Assembly: GCA_022866645.1 (NCBI GenBank)
Contig: JALHUQ010000391.1
Span: forward strand, 1-5,055
Length of the DNA: 5,055 nucleotides
Direction of reading: 5' to 3'
DNA from: Woeseiaceae bacterium
Lineage (GTDB): Bacteria; Pseudomonadota; Gammaproteobacteria; Steroidobacterales; Woeseiaceae
In this document: piece after piece, positions 1 through 5,014 of the stretch
Layout of the letters: every line of letters starts with the position of its first letter
Position numbering within the stretch: position 1 is the first letter of the stretch
Notes under the pieces: generated by a model
Told to the model about the DNA's origin: nothing
The model's input: the letters and a program-made list of their open reading frames with translations, nothing else
The model's database searches: none
Translations under genes and position numbers: made by a program

Positions 1-64
1 ATCCCGGATCGCGCTTCCGAAGGGTTTGGCGTTGGATCGGATTTCCGGGAGGAGAAGTCTCGGA

Positions 65-84
65 CAGACGCGTCGCTCGGCGGC
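65..84. repeat. short dispersed repeat, motif 1 copy A
   Basis: CAGACGCGTCGCTCGGCGGC matches 17 of 20 bases at 2020-2039. Both copies are preceded by a related stretch that begins TTCCGG. Motif 1 is followed to the right by motif 2 at both loci (180-222 and 2261-2303), so the motifs look like parts of a larger degenerate unit. It is not a recognised IS end or attC site. Function unknown. Confidence 0.4.
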
Positions 85-179
85 GCGGGTGATGGGAGAC
101 CCGTACTGGCGAGACGTCCGCCAGCCGCAGTCGGCGGTAAAGGTTTTCGCACCGTCAGGACACTGGGTTGTCCTTGGGA

Positions 180-222
180 GATGATCCTGGTGGGGCCGCG
201 CGAAGCCGATACTCGGCTGCGG
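180..222. repeat. dispersed repeat, motif 2 copy A
   Basis: This 43-base stretch aligns without gaps to 2261-2303, with 35 of 43 identical bases by eye. The shared core is GCGAAGCCG, two variable bases, then CTCGGC and GCGG. A third small shared motif, GACAC[T/C]GGGTTGTC, lies at 159-172 here and at 2364-2377 in the other region. Copy A starts 10 bases beyond the stop of the minus-strand 97-residue ORF, so it could be a 3' boundary element of that gene unit (inference). Positions 1-231 otherwise show no supportable gene. Confidence 0.5.
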
Positions 223-231
223 TGCGCAGAA

Positions 232-525
232 CTAGCGCTTGTGCGGGGTGAACGCCTTCATCGTCAGGTCCCTGACCAGCTGCGTCGCCTTCGGATTGGG
301 AACTCCGTAGCGGGCAAACAGCCTCAAGTGGCGATTCATCTCCCGCGCGGCTTCCGACGGGGAATAGGCACTCTTGCAGCATTCCTTCAAGCGCCCGTTC
401 AGGTCGATGGCCACCGCGGAGAGGGGGCGTTTGCGCTCGTCTTCACCGAGCTCCTTCGGGCGGGAGAGGCCCCAATCGACAGCCGTTGCAGACACGTGGT
501 CAAGCTGATGGGTCGGGTGCGTCAT
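232..525 (-). CDS. hypothetical protein, 97 residues
   Basis: I do not recognise the family. The protein is small, soluble-looking and basic at the C-terminus (ends AFTPHKR), with no signal peptide, membrane segment or cysteine motif of known type (it has an adjacent Cys-Cys in its middle). A segment around residues 50-90 (SPSEAAREMNRHLRLFARYG, then PNPKATQLVRDLTMKAF) reads as helices and could be a small binding or regulatory domain (inference). Coding is supported by mostly G/C third positions and natural-looking amino-acid composition. The ATG at 525 is the only usable start: the frame is closed by a TAA at 562-564 and no ATG, GTG or TTG lies between. No clear Shine-Dalgarno sequence precedes it. 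The overlapping plus-strand frame is open across the same region and is the main competitor. The gene stands alone, divergent from the DsbA-like gene. Confidence 0.55.
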   Translation of the reverse strand: MTHPTHQLDHVSATAVDWGLSRPKELGEDERKRPLSAVAIDLNGRLKECCKSAYSPSEAAREMNRHLRLFARYGVPNPKATQLVRDLTMKAFTPHKR

Positions 526-677
526 GCGTTTGGTTGGCTCACGGGTTGCCGGTGGCTGATCTTATCCTTTAGCAGACAGCCGCGTGCCTGGATTGTCCGA
601 AAGCGGGCCCGCAACGGTGAAAGACGACCCAAAGGAGAAGTATCAGTTTATCGGCTTGCCGCCATAAGGACACATGT

Positions 678-703
678 GCGTGATACCTTTGTGGCAATCA
701 CGC
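678..703. promoter_or_regulatory. operator-like inverted repeat upstream of the DsbA-like gene
   Basis: The perfect 7-bp arms GCGTGAT and ATCACGC are separated by 12 bases and end about 55 bp before the ATG at 759. This position and symmetry suit a dimeric transcription-factor site or a stem-loop in the leader. No regulator gene is visible in the window. The rest of 526-758 holds no supportable gene. A purine-rich AAAGGAG at 631-637 looks like a ribosome binding site but has no start codon at the right distance. Confidence 0.3.
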
Positions 704-758
704 CGTCCAATTCACGAGTAGGCTGGGCAGCGGATTGCGCTTTTGTTCGGCTAGGACA

Positions 759-1418
759 ATGAACCAGAAAATCGAATTGACCTTTTACTCCGACGTCCTG
801 TGCGTGTGGGCCTATATATCGCAAGCACGCGTCGACGAAGTTGCAGAGCGATTTTCAAATCAGGTGTCCATCGACTATCGATTCTGTTCGGTATTTGGCG
901 ATAGCGCGCACAAGATTGGAATGGGGTGGGCTCAGCGTGGCAGTTATGCAGGATTTGCAAACCACCTCCGCGAGGCTGTGTCGGAATTTGGCCACGTCAA
1001 GCTTCACCCCGAGATCTGGCAACGCAACCGGCCGAGATCGTCCACGCCGGCGCACATTTTGATAAAAGCCGTACAACGAGTTGATAAGCGCCAATGTCGG
1101 GCTGTTTTGAATGAGCTTCGCTTGGGATTCTTTGAACGATGCCTTGATATCGGCACGCGGTCAGTCTTGAACGCCGCTTTGGAGGTTGTTGGGGTATCTG
1201 TCAATGACGTTCAAGACGTGATTGATAGCGGGGCGGCCCACGCTGACTTGGAAGCAGACCGCCGTGATCAGCAGACATTGATGGTTCAGGGCAGCCCTAC
1301 GATAATTCTCAACGAAGGGCGGCAGAAGCTGTTCGGAAACGTTGGCTATGATGTCATCGAAGCAAACGTATTGGAGTTGCTACGTTCGCCGGCAGTCGGC
1401 GCAGCGAGTTGGTGTTAG
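759..1418 (+). CDS. DsbA/FrnE-like thioredoxin-fold protein (219 aa)
   Basis: This is probably a cytoplasmic thioredoxin-fold oxidoreductase or glutathione-transferase-like protein of the DsbA / 2-hydroxychromene-2-carboxylate isomerase superfamily. Residues 7-19 (TFYSDVLCVWAY) form the first strand and active-site loop. A helical insertion domain follows, and GSPT near residue 185 is the conserved cis-proline loop, followed by the final strand and helix (IILNEGRQKLFG). The length fits the family. No signal peptide is seen, so a periplasmic role is unlikely. The usual CPWC is CVWA here (Cys15, Ala18): one catalytic cysteine is missing, so classical disulfide exchange is doubtful and a monothiol or glutathione-dependent role is possible (inference). 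The ATG at 759 was chosen over an upstream TTG at 735 because homologues start close to the first strand and a weak AGGA lies at 753-756. Third positions are more A/T-rich than in neighbouring genes, which suggests separate acquisition. Substrate unknown. Confidence 0.85.
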   Translation: MNQKIELTFYSDVLCVWAYISQARVDEVAERFSNQVSIDYRFCSVFGDSAHKIGMGWAQRGSYAGFANHLREAVSEFGHVKLHPEIWQRNRPRSSTPAHILIKAVQRVDKRQCRAVLNELRLGFFERCLDIGTRSVLNAALEVVGVSVNDVQDVIDSGAAHADLEADRRDQQTLMVQGSPTIILNEGRQKLFGNVGYDVIEANVLELLRSPAVGAASWC

Positions 1419-1451
1419 CCGTGAGGCGGGTTGGCCGTCAGCCAAACACGG
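1419..1451. terminator. imperfect stem-loop between convergent genes
   Basis: Immediately after the DsbA-like stop, outer arms CCGTG/CACGG enclose inner arms TTGGC/GCCAA around a CGTCA loop, with a 7-base bulge on one side. There is no T-tract on either strand. Its place between two convergent genes suits a bidirectional transcription stop, but a factor-independent terminator is not demonstrated. Confidence 0.25.
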
Positions 1452-1527
1452 TGATTGGGAAAAGTCCGTAGCTGGCCGATTTCACCCCTTCGCGAATGTC
1501 CGCTTGTCGGGGTTCTGCCCGCTGCTG

Positions 1528-1956
1528 CTAGTTCGCGCCGAAGTAAGCGACGGTCGCGACCCCTGCGGACAGCAAAAGGCACAGCGGCGAATAGAGCAAG
1601 GTGTCCATCCTGGCGAATGACGTGCCTCGGACGCGCTTGAAGAATCCCACGTAGTTGAGGTCGCCCACCGCGCGTGCCAGCAGGCCGAGCGCCAGCGCAT
1701 ATGACAAGCCGGTGAGCAGGCGGATCGGCAGTCCGAGGATGAGTATTCCGGATGTGCCCGCCACGAGCACCGCGAACAACAGCAACACGATGCCAACGGC
1801 AATTGTCGATCCGGCGGAAGGCGTGAATGTGGGCTTACCGTCCCGGCTCGGTACCGCCGCGCTCTCACCCGAATGCCCGGCGAAAGCCATGTAGAAGTGC
1901 CACGCGCCAAGGATCGTGAAGATCGCGCAGACAAGGATTGCTACGGCGGTGATCAT
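1528..1956 (-). CDS. DUF3995 family integral membrane protein (142 aa)
   Basis: This is a small inner-membrane protein of uncharacterised function. Four hydrophobic segments are visible at about residues 3-24, 51-72, 78-98 and 122-140. Family-like motifs are GAWHFYMAFAG at the end of the first segment, AVP...GKP.F.PS in the following loop, and the strongly conserved block GDLNYVGFFKRVRGT..FAR.DT leading into LYSPLCLLL. The protein therefore looks complete and intact. Met at 1956 is preceded by AGGA six bases upstream. An in-frame ATG at 1992 would add 12 residues and also has a GGAAGG seven bases upstream, so either start could be used; the shorter one begins right at the first membrane segment. 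It is convergent with the DsbA-like gene and probably monocistronic. No substrate can be assigned; known members are annotated only by domain. Confidence 0.85.
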   Translation of the reverse strand: MITAVAILVCAIFTILGAWHFYMAFAGHSGESAAVPSRDGKPTFTPSAGSTIAVGIVLLLFAVLVAGTSGILILGLPIRLLTGLSYALALGLLARAVGDLNYVGFFKRVRGTSFARMDTLLYSPLCLLLSAGVATVAYFGAN

Positions 1957-2019
1957 TTGTTGTCCTGCAGCTACGCCAGCATATTGACGCATTAACAGAC
2001 CTTCCGGAGCGGATTCAGG

Positions 2020-2039
2020 CAGACGCTTCGCTCGACGAC
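2020..2039. repeat. short dispersed repeat, motif 1 copy B
   Basis: CAGACGCTTCGCTCGACGAC matches 65-84 at 17 of 20 positions and is preceded by TTCCGG, as in copy A. It lies upstream of the DUF3995 gene on that gene's strand. Function unknown. Confidence 0.4.
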
Positions 2040-2121
2040 CCGCAGCGGGGCCGTCCTCGGAGCCGTTATGCAGCGGAGCGCGTTGATCCGTTCGGTCGAT
2101 GACCCGGCCACTTGACTTGAT

Positions 2122-2163
2122 TCATCGCGCGAGATCGTCGTCGGTCAGGATGATTCGGGGCGG
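2122..2163 (-). pseudogene. detached C-terminal tail of a MOBQ relaxase gene
   Basis: On the minus strand this encodes PPRIILTDDDLAR followed by TGA. The intact relaxase ends PPRIILPDDDLTR followed by TAG (3330-3371). Bases 2135-2163 match 3343-3371 at 28 of 29 positions. Several of the remaining differences are synonymous (GAT/GAC, CTC/CTG, CGA/AGA) or swap one stop for another, so the piece looks like the end of a diverged relaxase gene rather than a fresh copy. The frame stays open upstream to an ATG at 2307 (61 residues), but that part is Arg/Pro-rich and shows no other relaxase sequence. It is most simply the scar of a lost or recombined relaxase gene. A tiny functional peptide gene cannot be excluded. 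Confidence 0.6.
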
Positions 2164-2175
2164 CTTCGGAGGTCC

Positions 2176-2189
2176 CGGGCAGACGCCCG
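2176..2189. other. perfect 5-bp stem-loop
   Basis: Arms CGGGC and GCCCG enclose AGAC, 12 bases beyond the relaxase tail remnant. There is no adjacent T-tract. It may be a structural element of the junction. Confidence 0.3.
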
Positions 2190-2204
2190 CCGAACGGCGA
2201 GCTC

Positions 2205-2223
2205 GACGGCCTTCGGGGCCGTC
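2205..2223. other. perfect 7-bp stem-loop with TTCGG loop
   Basis: Arms GACGGCC and GGCCGTC enclose TTCGG. The tight GC-rich stem with a TTCG-containing loop resembles the stem of an intrinsic terminator on the plus strand, but no T-run follows. It could act as a transcriptional pause or mRNA-stabilising structure, or be part of a recombination junction. Confidence 0.35.
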
Positions 2224-2260
2224 CCCGAGAACGCGCGGACGCGCGGTCGTTGGTCGTCGG

Positions 2261-2303
2261 GATGAACCGGGTGGAGTCGGGCGAAGCCGTTGCTCGGCGG
2301 CGG
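2261..2303. repeat. dispersed repeat, motif 2 copy B
   Basis: This aligns without gaps to 180-222 with 35 of 43 identical bases. It lies about 100 bases to the right of the relaxase tail remnant. Together with motif 1 it shows that the two gene-poor regions at 1-231 and 1993-2447 are related in sequence. Confidence 0.5.
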
Positions 2304-2447
2304 CCACTTGTGCGAGCCGAGGTGAGGGACATTGGCGGGGCTACAATCGCGTCGTGATTCAGTGACACCGGGTTGTCATCTCACGGACGGACTTCGCTCA
2401 CCGTTTCCAGGCAGCTCGCTTTCACCAATACCTTTGGGGGGGACGTC

Positions 2448-3152
2448 ATGACTGCAACGCATAAGGTCGTGTCGCACGAGGAATGGCTGGCCGCGCGCCA
2501 GTCGCTTCTCGTTCGTGAAAAGGCATTTACTCGAGCGCGGGAAGAACTGGCGCAGGATCGGCGTGCCCTGCCCTGGGAAGCGGTCCCACAGGACTACGTC
2601 TTCGAAGGAGCCGAAGGCAAGACCTCGCTGTCCGCGATGTTCGGCGGTCGGAGCCAGCTGGTGGTGTATCACTTCATGTTCGGTCCCAACTGGGAGGCCG
2701 GTTGTCCGCATTGCTCGTTCTGGGCTGACAATTTCAACGGAATCGTCGAGCACCTGCGACACCGCGACGTAACCATGATCGCGGTGTCGCGGGCAGCGTA
2801 TCCAAAGCTGGCGGCCTACCGGGCCAGGATGGGCTGGACGTTCGACTGGTTTTCATCGGGCGGCACCTCGTTCAATTTCGACTATCACGTATCGTTCACA
2901 CCCGAGGACATGGCGAGCAAGCAGGTCTATTACAACTACGCCATGGAGGATTCGCACAGCACGGAACGGGAGGGAGTCAGTGTCTTCGTCAAAGACGAAG
3001 ACGGCCGTCTCTATCACACGTATTCCACTTTCGCGCGCGGTATCGATATCGTGAATACGGCCTACCACTACCTGGACCTCGTGCCCAAAGGGCGCGACGA
3101 ACATGGACGAAACCAGTTCTGGGTGCACCGCCGCGACGAGTACGATCGCTGA
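2448..3152 (+). CDS. DUF899 family thioredoxin-like protein (234 aa)
   Basis: This is a predicted cytoplasmic thioredoxin-fold protein of the DUF899 family; its biochemical role and substrate are not established. The N-terminal helix motif is VVSHEEWLAARQSLLVREKAFTR in two parts (residues 7-29, then REELAQDRRALPW). Next comes the sheet segment YVFEGAEGKTSLSAMF, then the signature VYHFMFGPNWEAGCPHCSFW with a CPHC motif (Cys86, Cys89) where thioredoxins carry their redox pair. Later blocks DNFNGIVEHL, TMIAVSRA, MGWTFDWFSS, FNFDYHVSFTPE and YHTYSTFARGID, ending in YHYLDLVPKGRDE, are all family-like, so the protein is full length. The ATG at 2448 follows a G-rich GGGGGGGA tract that can serve as ribosome binding site; an upstream TTG at 2373 would add 25 residues unlike the family. 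The gene is alone on its strand, convergent with the relaxase gene, and sits between two copies of the relaxase tail, so it looks like cargo. Confidence 0.92.
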   Translation: MTATHKVVSHEEWLAARQSLLVREKAFTRAREELAQDRRALPWEAVPQDYVFEGAEGKTSLSAMFGGRSQLVVYHFMFGPNWEAGCPHCSFWADNFNGIVEHLRHRDVTMIAVSRAAYPKLAAYRARMGWTFDWFSSGGTSFNFDYHVSFTPEDMASKQVYYNYAMEDSHSTEREGVSVFVKDEDGRLYHTYSTFARGIDIVNTAYHYLDLVPKGRDEHGRNQFWVHRRDEYDR

Positions 3153-3235
3153 GGCCCAGACGCGCGGCGGATTGGCTGCTGCAGTACCTCGCAAGATCGA
3201 CGTCCGGGATGTCAGTCGCGGACACGACCCACGCT

Positions 3236-3262
3236 GCGCGTGCTCGAGCTGTCGAGCAGCGC
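3236..3262. terminator. strong stem-loop between convergent DUF899 and relaxase genes
   Basis: Arms GCGC plus TGCTCGA pair with TCGAGCA plus GCGC around a GCTG loop, with a single bulged G at 3240, giving an 11-bp stem. It is the strongest structure in the 177-bp convergent gap. There is no T-tract on either side, so if it stops transcription it does so as a Rho-dependent or attenuating structure. Position supports a bidirectional terminator role (inference). Confidence 0.4.
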
Positions 3263-3299
3263 TCCGAAATCGTCTTGCAGCAGTCAGCCTCCATGAAGG

Positions 3300-3315
3300 C
3301 TCGGCCACGGCCGAG
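3300..3315. terminator. stem-loop just downstream of the relaxase gene
   Basis: A perfect 6-bp stem CTCGGC/GCCGAG encloses CACG, flanked on both sides by TGAAG. It lies 14 bases past the relaxase stop codon on the minus strand. The run of T expected of an intrinsic terminator is missing, so function is uncertain. Confidence 0.35.
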
Positions 3316-3329
3316 TGAAGTCTGTTTGC

Positions 3330-4511
3330 CTATCTTGTCAGGTCGTCGTCGGGCAGGATGATTCGGGGCGGGTCCGGTTCGGCGCCCTGCCCTTCCATTG
3401 CCTCGGGGGTTGGCAATGACGGCGGGTTCATACGCTCGGCGAGCCACGCTTCGCGCGCCTCGCGCCGTGCACTGTCCATGTCGCCGCTCAGGTCGAGTGA
3501 TCGCTCCATGAGCATGGTCGGTTCGGATCTGGCCGATTCGCCACTCGAACGGCTGGCGAGCCATTCGGCTCGTGCGTCGTGCCGGATCTCGTCCATCGAG
3601 CGGCTGCGCTCCGCTTCACGTTCTGCGAGTGCGGCTTTGAGCTCGGTGGTCGTGTCGACGATCGAGCGTGCGAGCTCTTTCGACTCGCGCTCGAGGCGAC
3701 CGGACTCCGCGGCAAGACTTAGACGCTCGGTAATGTCTTCGCGAATCCGCTCGGAGACCTGGGTGCGCTCGCCGCGGCGTTCGATCGCGGTAACCGCCGG
3801 GCCCTTGTGGTAGCTGGGCTCGCGCACCTCGCCCTGGGCCGCGAGCGTGCGGTGATCGACACGAGCTTCGTGCCCGTGCTCCTCGAGATGCTCGTTCACC
3901 AGCGAGGCCCAGCGTTCGCGAATCTCCGTTAGCTCGACGCGTCCGGAGCTAAGGCCTCTCTTGGCCCGGTCGGCGTCCTTCAACTCGATGTCGGTCTTCG
4001 CTGCCAGTCCGGTCTCGGCAACCCGACGCGTAGTCGCAAGGATGTGCGCGTGGTGGTTGCGGGTGTCGCCTTCGCGGTGTGGCGCGTGAATCGCGAAATC
4101 GACCGCACCGCTGAATCGATCGGCGAGTTCCTGCGCGAACCCGCGGACCAGCTCGAGCCGCGCGTCCGCCTTGAGCTCATGAGGCAGCGCGACTTCGTAC
4201 TCGCGGGCGACCCGCGCATCCTTGCGCTTCTCCGCTACCTCGGCAGCATTCCACAGCTGCTCGCGGTCGCGCGCCCACTCGGCCGACTCGGCGACACTCG
4301 ATGGCAGCACGATCTCGGCGTGCTCGACGCCGCGTTTGCGCGTGTAGTCGAATACGAGACCTGTGCGCTCATCGTTCACGCGGTCGGCGGCACGATACGC
4401 CGATGCGGCCGTCGCCGATCGGCCGGCTCCGCGCGTGATGAGTTTCACCGACAGGTGATAGATCGCCACGCGCTCTGCACTCTTCGCGGCCCGATCACCC
4501 GACACACTCAT
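3330..4511 (-). CDS. mobA: MOBQ-family relaxase (MobA/TraA-like mobilization protein)
   Basis: This protein nicks oriT through a covalent tyrosine link and pilots the strand during conjugative mobilization. Val15-AIYHLSVKLITRGAGRSA...AYR is the family N-terminus. Counted from Val15, Tyr39 falls at position 25, the catalytic tyrosine position of RSF1010 MobA. REYEVALP (103-110) is the conserved acidic block; IH142 with H154-A-H156 (NHHAHIL) supplies the three metal-binding histidines. VDHRTLAAQG (218-227) and GPAVTAIERRGERT follow, as in MobA. Residues about 245-315 look coiled-coil, then come two copies of an MD..R..AR..WLA.R motif and an acidic tail, PDDDLTR. The GTG at 4469 (Val15) may be the true start, because homologues begin there; ATG 4511 is the longest frame, and neither has a good Shine-Dalgarno. 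At 393 residues it lacks the helicase of TraA and the primase of MobA-RepB. Antisense ORFs here are shadows. The oriT lies about 140 bp upstream, and no mobB or mobC is seen. Confidence 0.93.
   Translation of the reverse strand: MSVSGDRAAKSAERVAIYHLSVKLITRGAGRSATAASAYRAADRVNDERTGLVFDYTRKRGVEHAEIVLPSSVAESAEWARDREQLWNAAEVAEKRKDARVAREYEVALPHELKADARLELVRGFAQELADRFSGAVDFAIHAPHREGDTRNHHAHILATTRRVAETGLAAKTDIELKDADRAKRGLSSGRVELTEIRERWASLVNEHLEEHGHEARVDHRTLAAQGEVREPSYHKGPAVTAIERRGERTQVSERIREDITERLSLAAESGRLERESKELARSIVDTTTELKAALAEREAERSRSMDEIRHDARAEWLASRSSGESARSEPTMLMERSLDLSGDMDSARREAREAWLAERMNPPSLPTPEAMEGQGAEPDPPRIILPDDDLTR
3343..3371. repeat. direct repeat of relaxase tail, copy within the intact gene
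   Basis: These 29 bases match 2135-2163 at 28 positions in direct orientation, 1208 bp apart. The pair brackets the DUF899 gene and its flanks. It could serve as a homologous recombination target, though it is short for that purpose. Confidence 0.65.
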
Positions 4512-4589
4512 TCGTCATCAGGGCCGCCGGGCGCCGGCCGAGGAAACCAACGGGACGAGGCAGGTCGCGCACCACTTCACGGGGTTCCG

Positions 4590-4618
4590 AGGGGGAAAGG
4601 TGGGCACACCGTCCCCCT
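4590..4618. promoter_or_regulatory. stem-loop in the relaxase leader
   Basis: Outer arms AGGGGGA and TCCCCCT (7 bp, perfect) enclose inner arms GGTG/CACC around GGCA. The structure lies between oriT and the relaxase start, so it is in the leader of any transcript starting near oriT. It could control relaxase expression or be part of the relaxosome region. No promoter boxes are clear enough to call. Confidence 0.4.
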
Positions 4619-4647
4619 GGCGCACGGCCGACGCGAAGCGGAGGCGA

Positions 4648-4681
4648 GACTTGGCGAAGACAAGTCGTAAGTGCGCCCTCC
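4648..4681 (+). other. oriT: origin of transfer (oriT), RSF1010/MOBQ type
   Basis: The inverted repeat GACTTG / CAAGTC (4648-4653 and 4661-4666, 7-base loop GCGAAGA) is followed by GTAAGTGCGCCCTCC. RSF1010/R1162 oriT has the same plan: an inverted repeat followed immediately by TAAGTGCG/CCCTC, cut between the G and the C by MobA. By analogy the nick would fall between 4675 and 4676 on the plus strand. The match to the core is exact over TAAGTGCGCCCTCC while the hairpin sequence differs, as is usual among relatives. A MOBQ relaxase gene reads away to the left, so DNA from 4676 rightwards would enter a recipient first and the relaxase gene last. Confidence 0.88.
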
Positions 4682-4768
4682 TCTTCGCTCGATTCCGTTG
4701 CAGGTCATGCGGTTAGCTCGGCTGGTGCAGTGAGTGCTGCGCGTCGGAGTCGGGGGCCTGAGTCGGGC

Positions 4769-4801
4769 GGTGCGTGTACAGACTCACCAACTGCGCCCTC
4801 C
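4769..4801 (+). other. second oriT-like site (degenerate)
   Basis: Arms GGTGCGT and ACTCACC (one mismatch, 6-base loop) are followed after four bases by GCGCCCTCC at 4793. The arrangement of hairpin, then AACTGCGCCCTCC, echoes the main oriT 120 bp to the left, where GTAAGT precedes the same core. It may be a degenerate duplicate nick site, a termination site, or coincidence. Confidence 0.35.
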
Positions 4802-4888
4802 GGTCGTGCTGCGCTTCTGGTCTTGACGCTACGCGGGCATCGGTGGCTGTGCCTCCTGCATTTGTGTGCGAATTGCACAGAAATGCGT

Positions 4889-4914
4889 GAGCGCCCTCCT
4901 CCGCTCCGGCGCTC
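4889..4914. other. third GCGCCCTC core inside a 7-bp stem-loop
   Basis: GCGCCCTCC recurs at 4891. Here GAGCGCC pairs with GGCGCTC at 4908-4914 across a 12-base loop. A separate small inverted repeat TGTGC/GCACA lies just upstream. Because the core is inside the stem rather than 3' of it, this is less oriT-like than the first two copies. Confidence 0.3.
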
Positions 4915-4947
4915 TAATGCCCGCGAGCGTTCGGTGTCAGGTCAGAC

Positions 4948-4990
4948 GGTCGCTCGGGGAGCGACCTCGCGCGGTCAGTCAGGACCGCGC
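4948..4990. other. two adjacent perfect 8-bp stem-loops
   Basis: GGTCGCTC/GAGCGACC with a GGG loop (4948-4966) is followed two bases later by GCGCGGTC/GACCGCGC with an AGTCAG loop (4969-4990). Both are in the DNA expected to enter the recipient early. Possible roles are a single-strand initiation or promoter structure, part of a replication origin, or a terminator pair. No T-tract follows directly. Confidence 0.45.
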
Positions 4991-5014
4991 CTCTGATCTT
5001 GTTCTGCAGCGAGG

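Larger units (their letters stand above)
1993..2447. other. gene-poor junction region with repeats, hairpins and a relaxase tail remnant
   Basis: No intact gene is supported here. The region carries motif 1 copy B (2020-2039), the detached relaxase tail (2122-2163), two tight stem-loops (2176-2189 and 2205-2223), motif 2 copy B (2261-2303) and the GACACCGGGTTGTC motif (2364-2377). It reads as a junction assembled by recombination between the DUF3995 unit and the DUF899 unit (inference). Open frames on both strands in this stretch have low-complexity Arg/Pro/Ser-rich translations typical of non-coding GC-rich DNA. Confidence 0.5.

Noticed and set aside
181..762. Long plus-strand open frame (open from position 1) whose TGA overlaps the DsbA-like ATG as ATGA
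   Set aside because: Translation is Arg/Leu-rich and looks like the antisense of the 97-residue ORF in its left half, with no recognisable domain. The ATGA overlap can arise by chance. Kept as the main alternative, not as a call.
1413..1451. Possible integron attC site after the DsbA-like gene (GTTAGCC overlapping the stop)
   Set aside because: The GTTRRRY consensus is not fully met and no partner RYYYAAC core lies within the next 110 bases. No integrase is present.
1482..1934. Minus-strand 150-residue ORF overlapping the DUF3995 gene
   Set aside because: It is a frame-shifted shadow of the DUF3995 gene with a Ser/Arg-rich translation.
2342..2347. TACAAT as a -10 box for the DUF899 gene
   Set aside because: No acceptable -35 hexamer lies 16-18 bases upstream; a single hexamer is not enough.
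2099..2365. Plus-strand 88-residue and minus-strand 100-residue ORFs in the junction region
   Set aside because: They overlap each other and the repeats and hairpins, and have Arg/Pro/Ser-rich low-complexity translations without any motif.
4044..4670. Plus-strand 208-residue ORF over the relaxase start and oriT
   Set aside because: It is antisense to the well-supported relaxase domain and runs through oriT; it shows no family features.
4730..4996. Plus-strand 88-residue ORF where RSF1010-like plasmids carry mobC
   Set aside because: The sequence does not resemble MobC and covers the repeated cores and stem-loops; probably non-coding.
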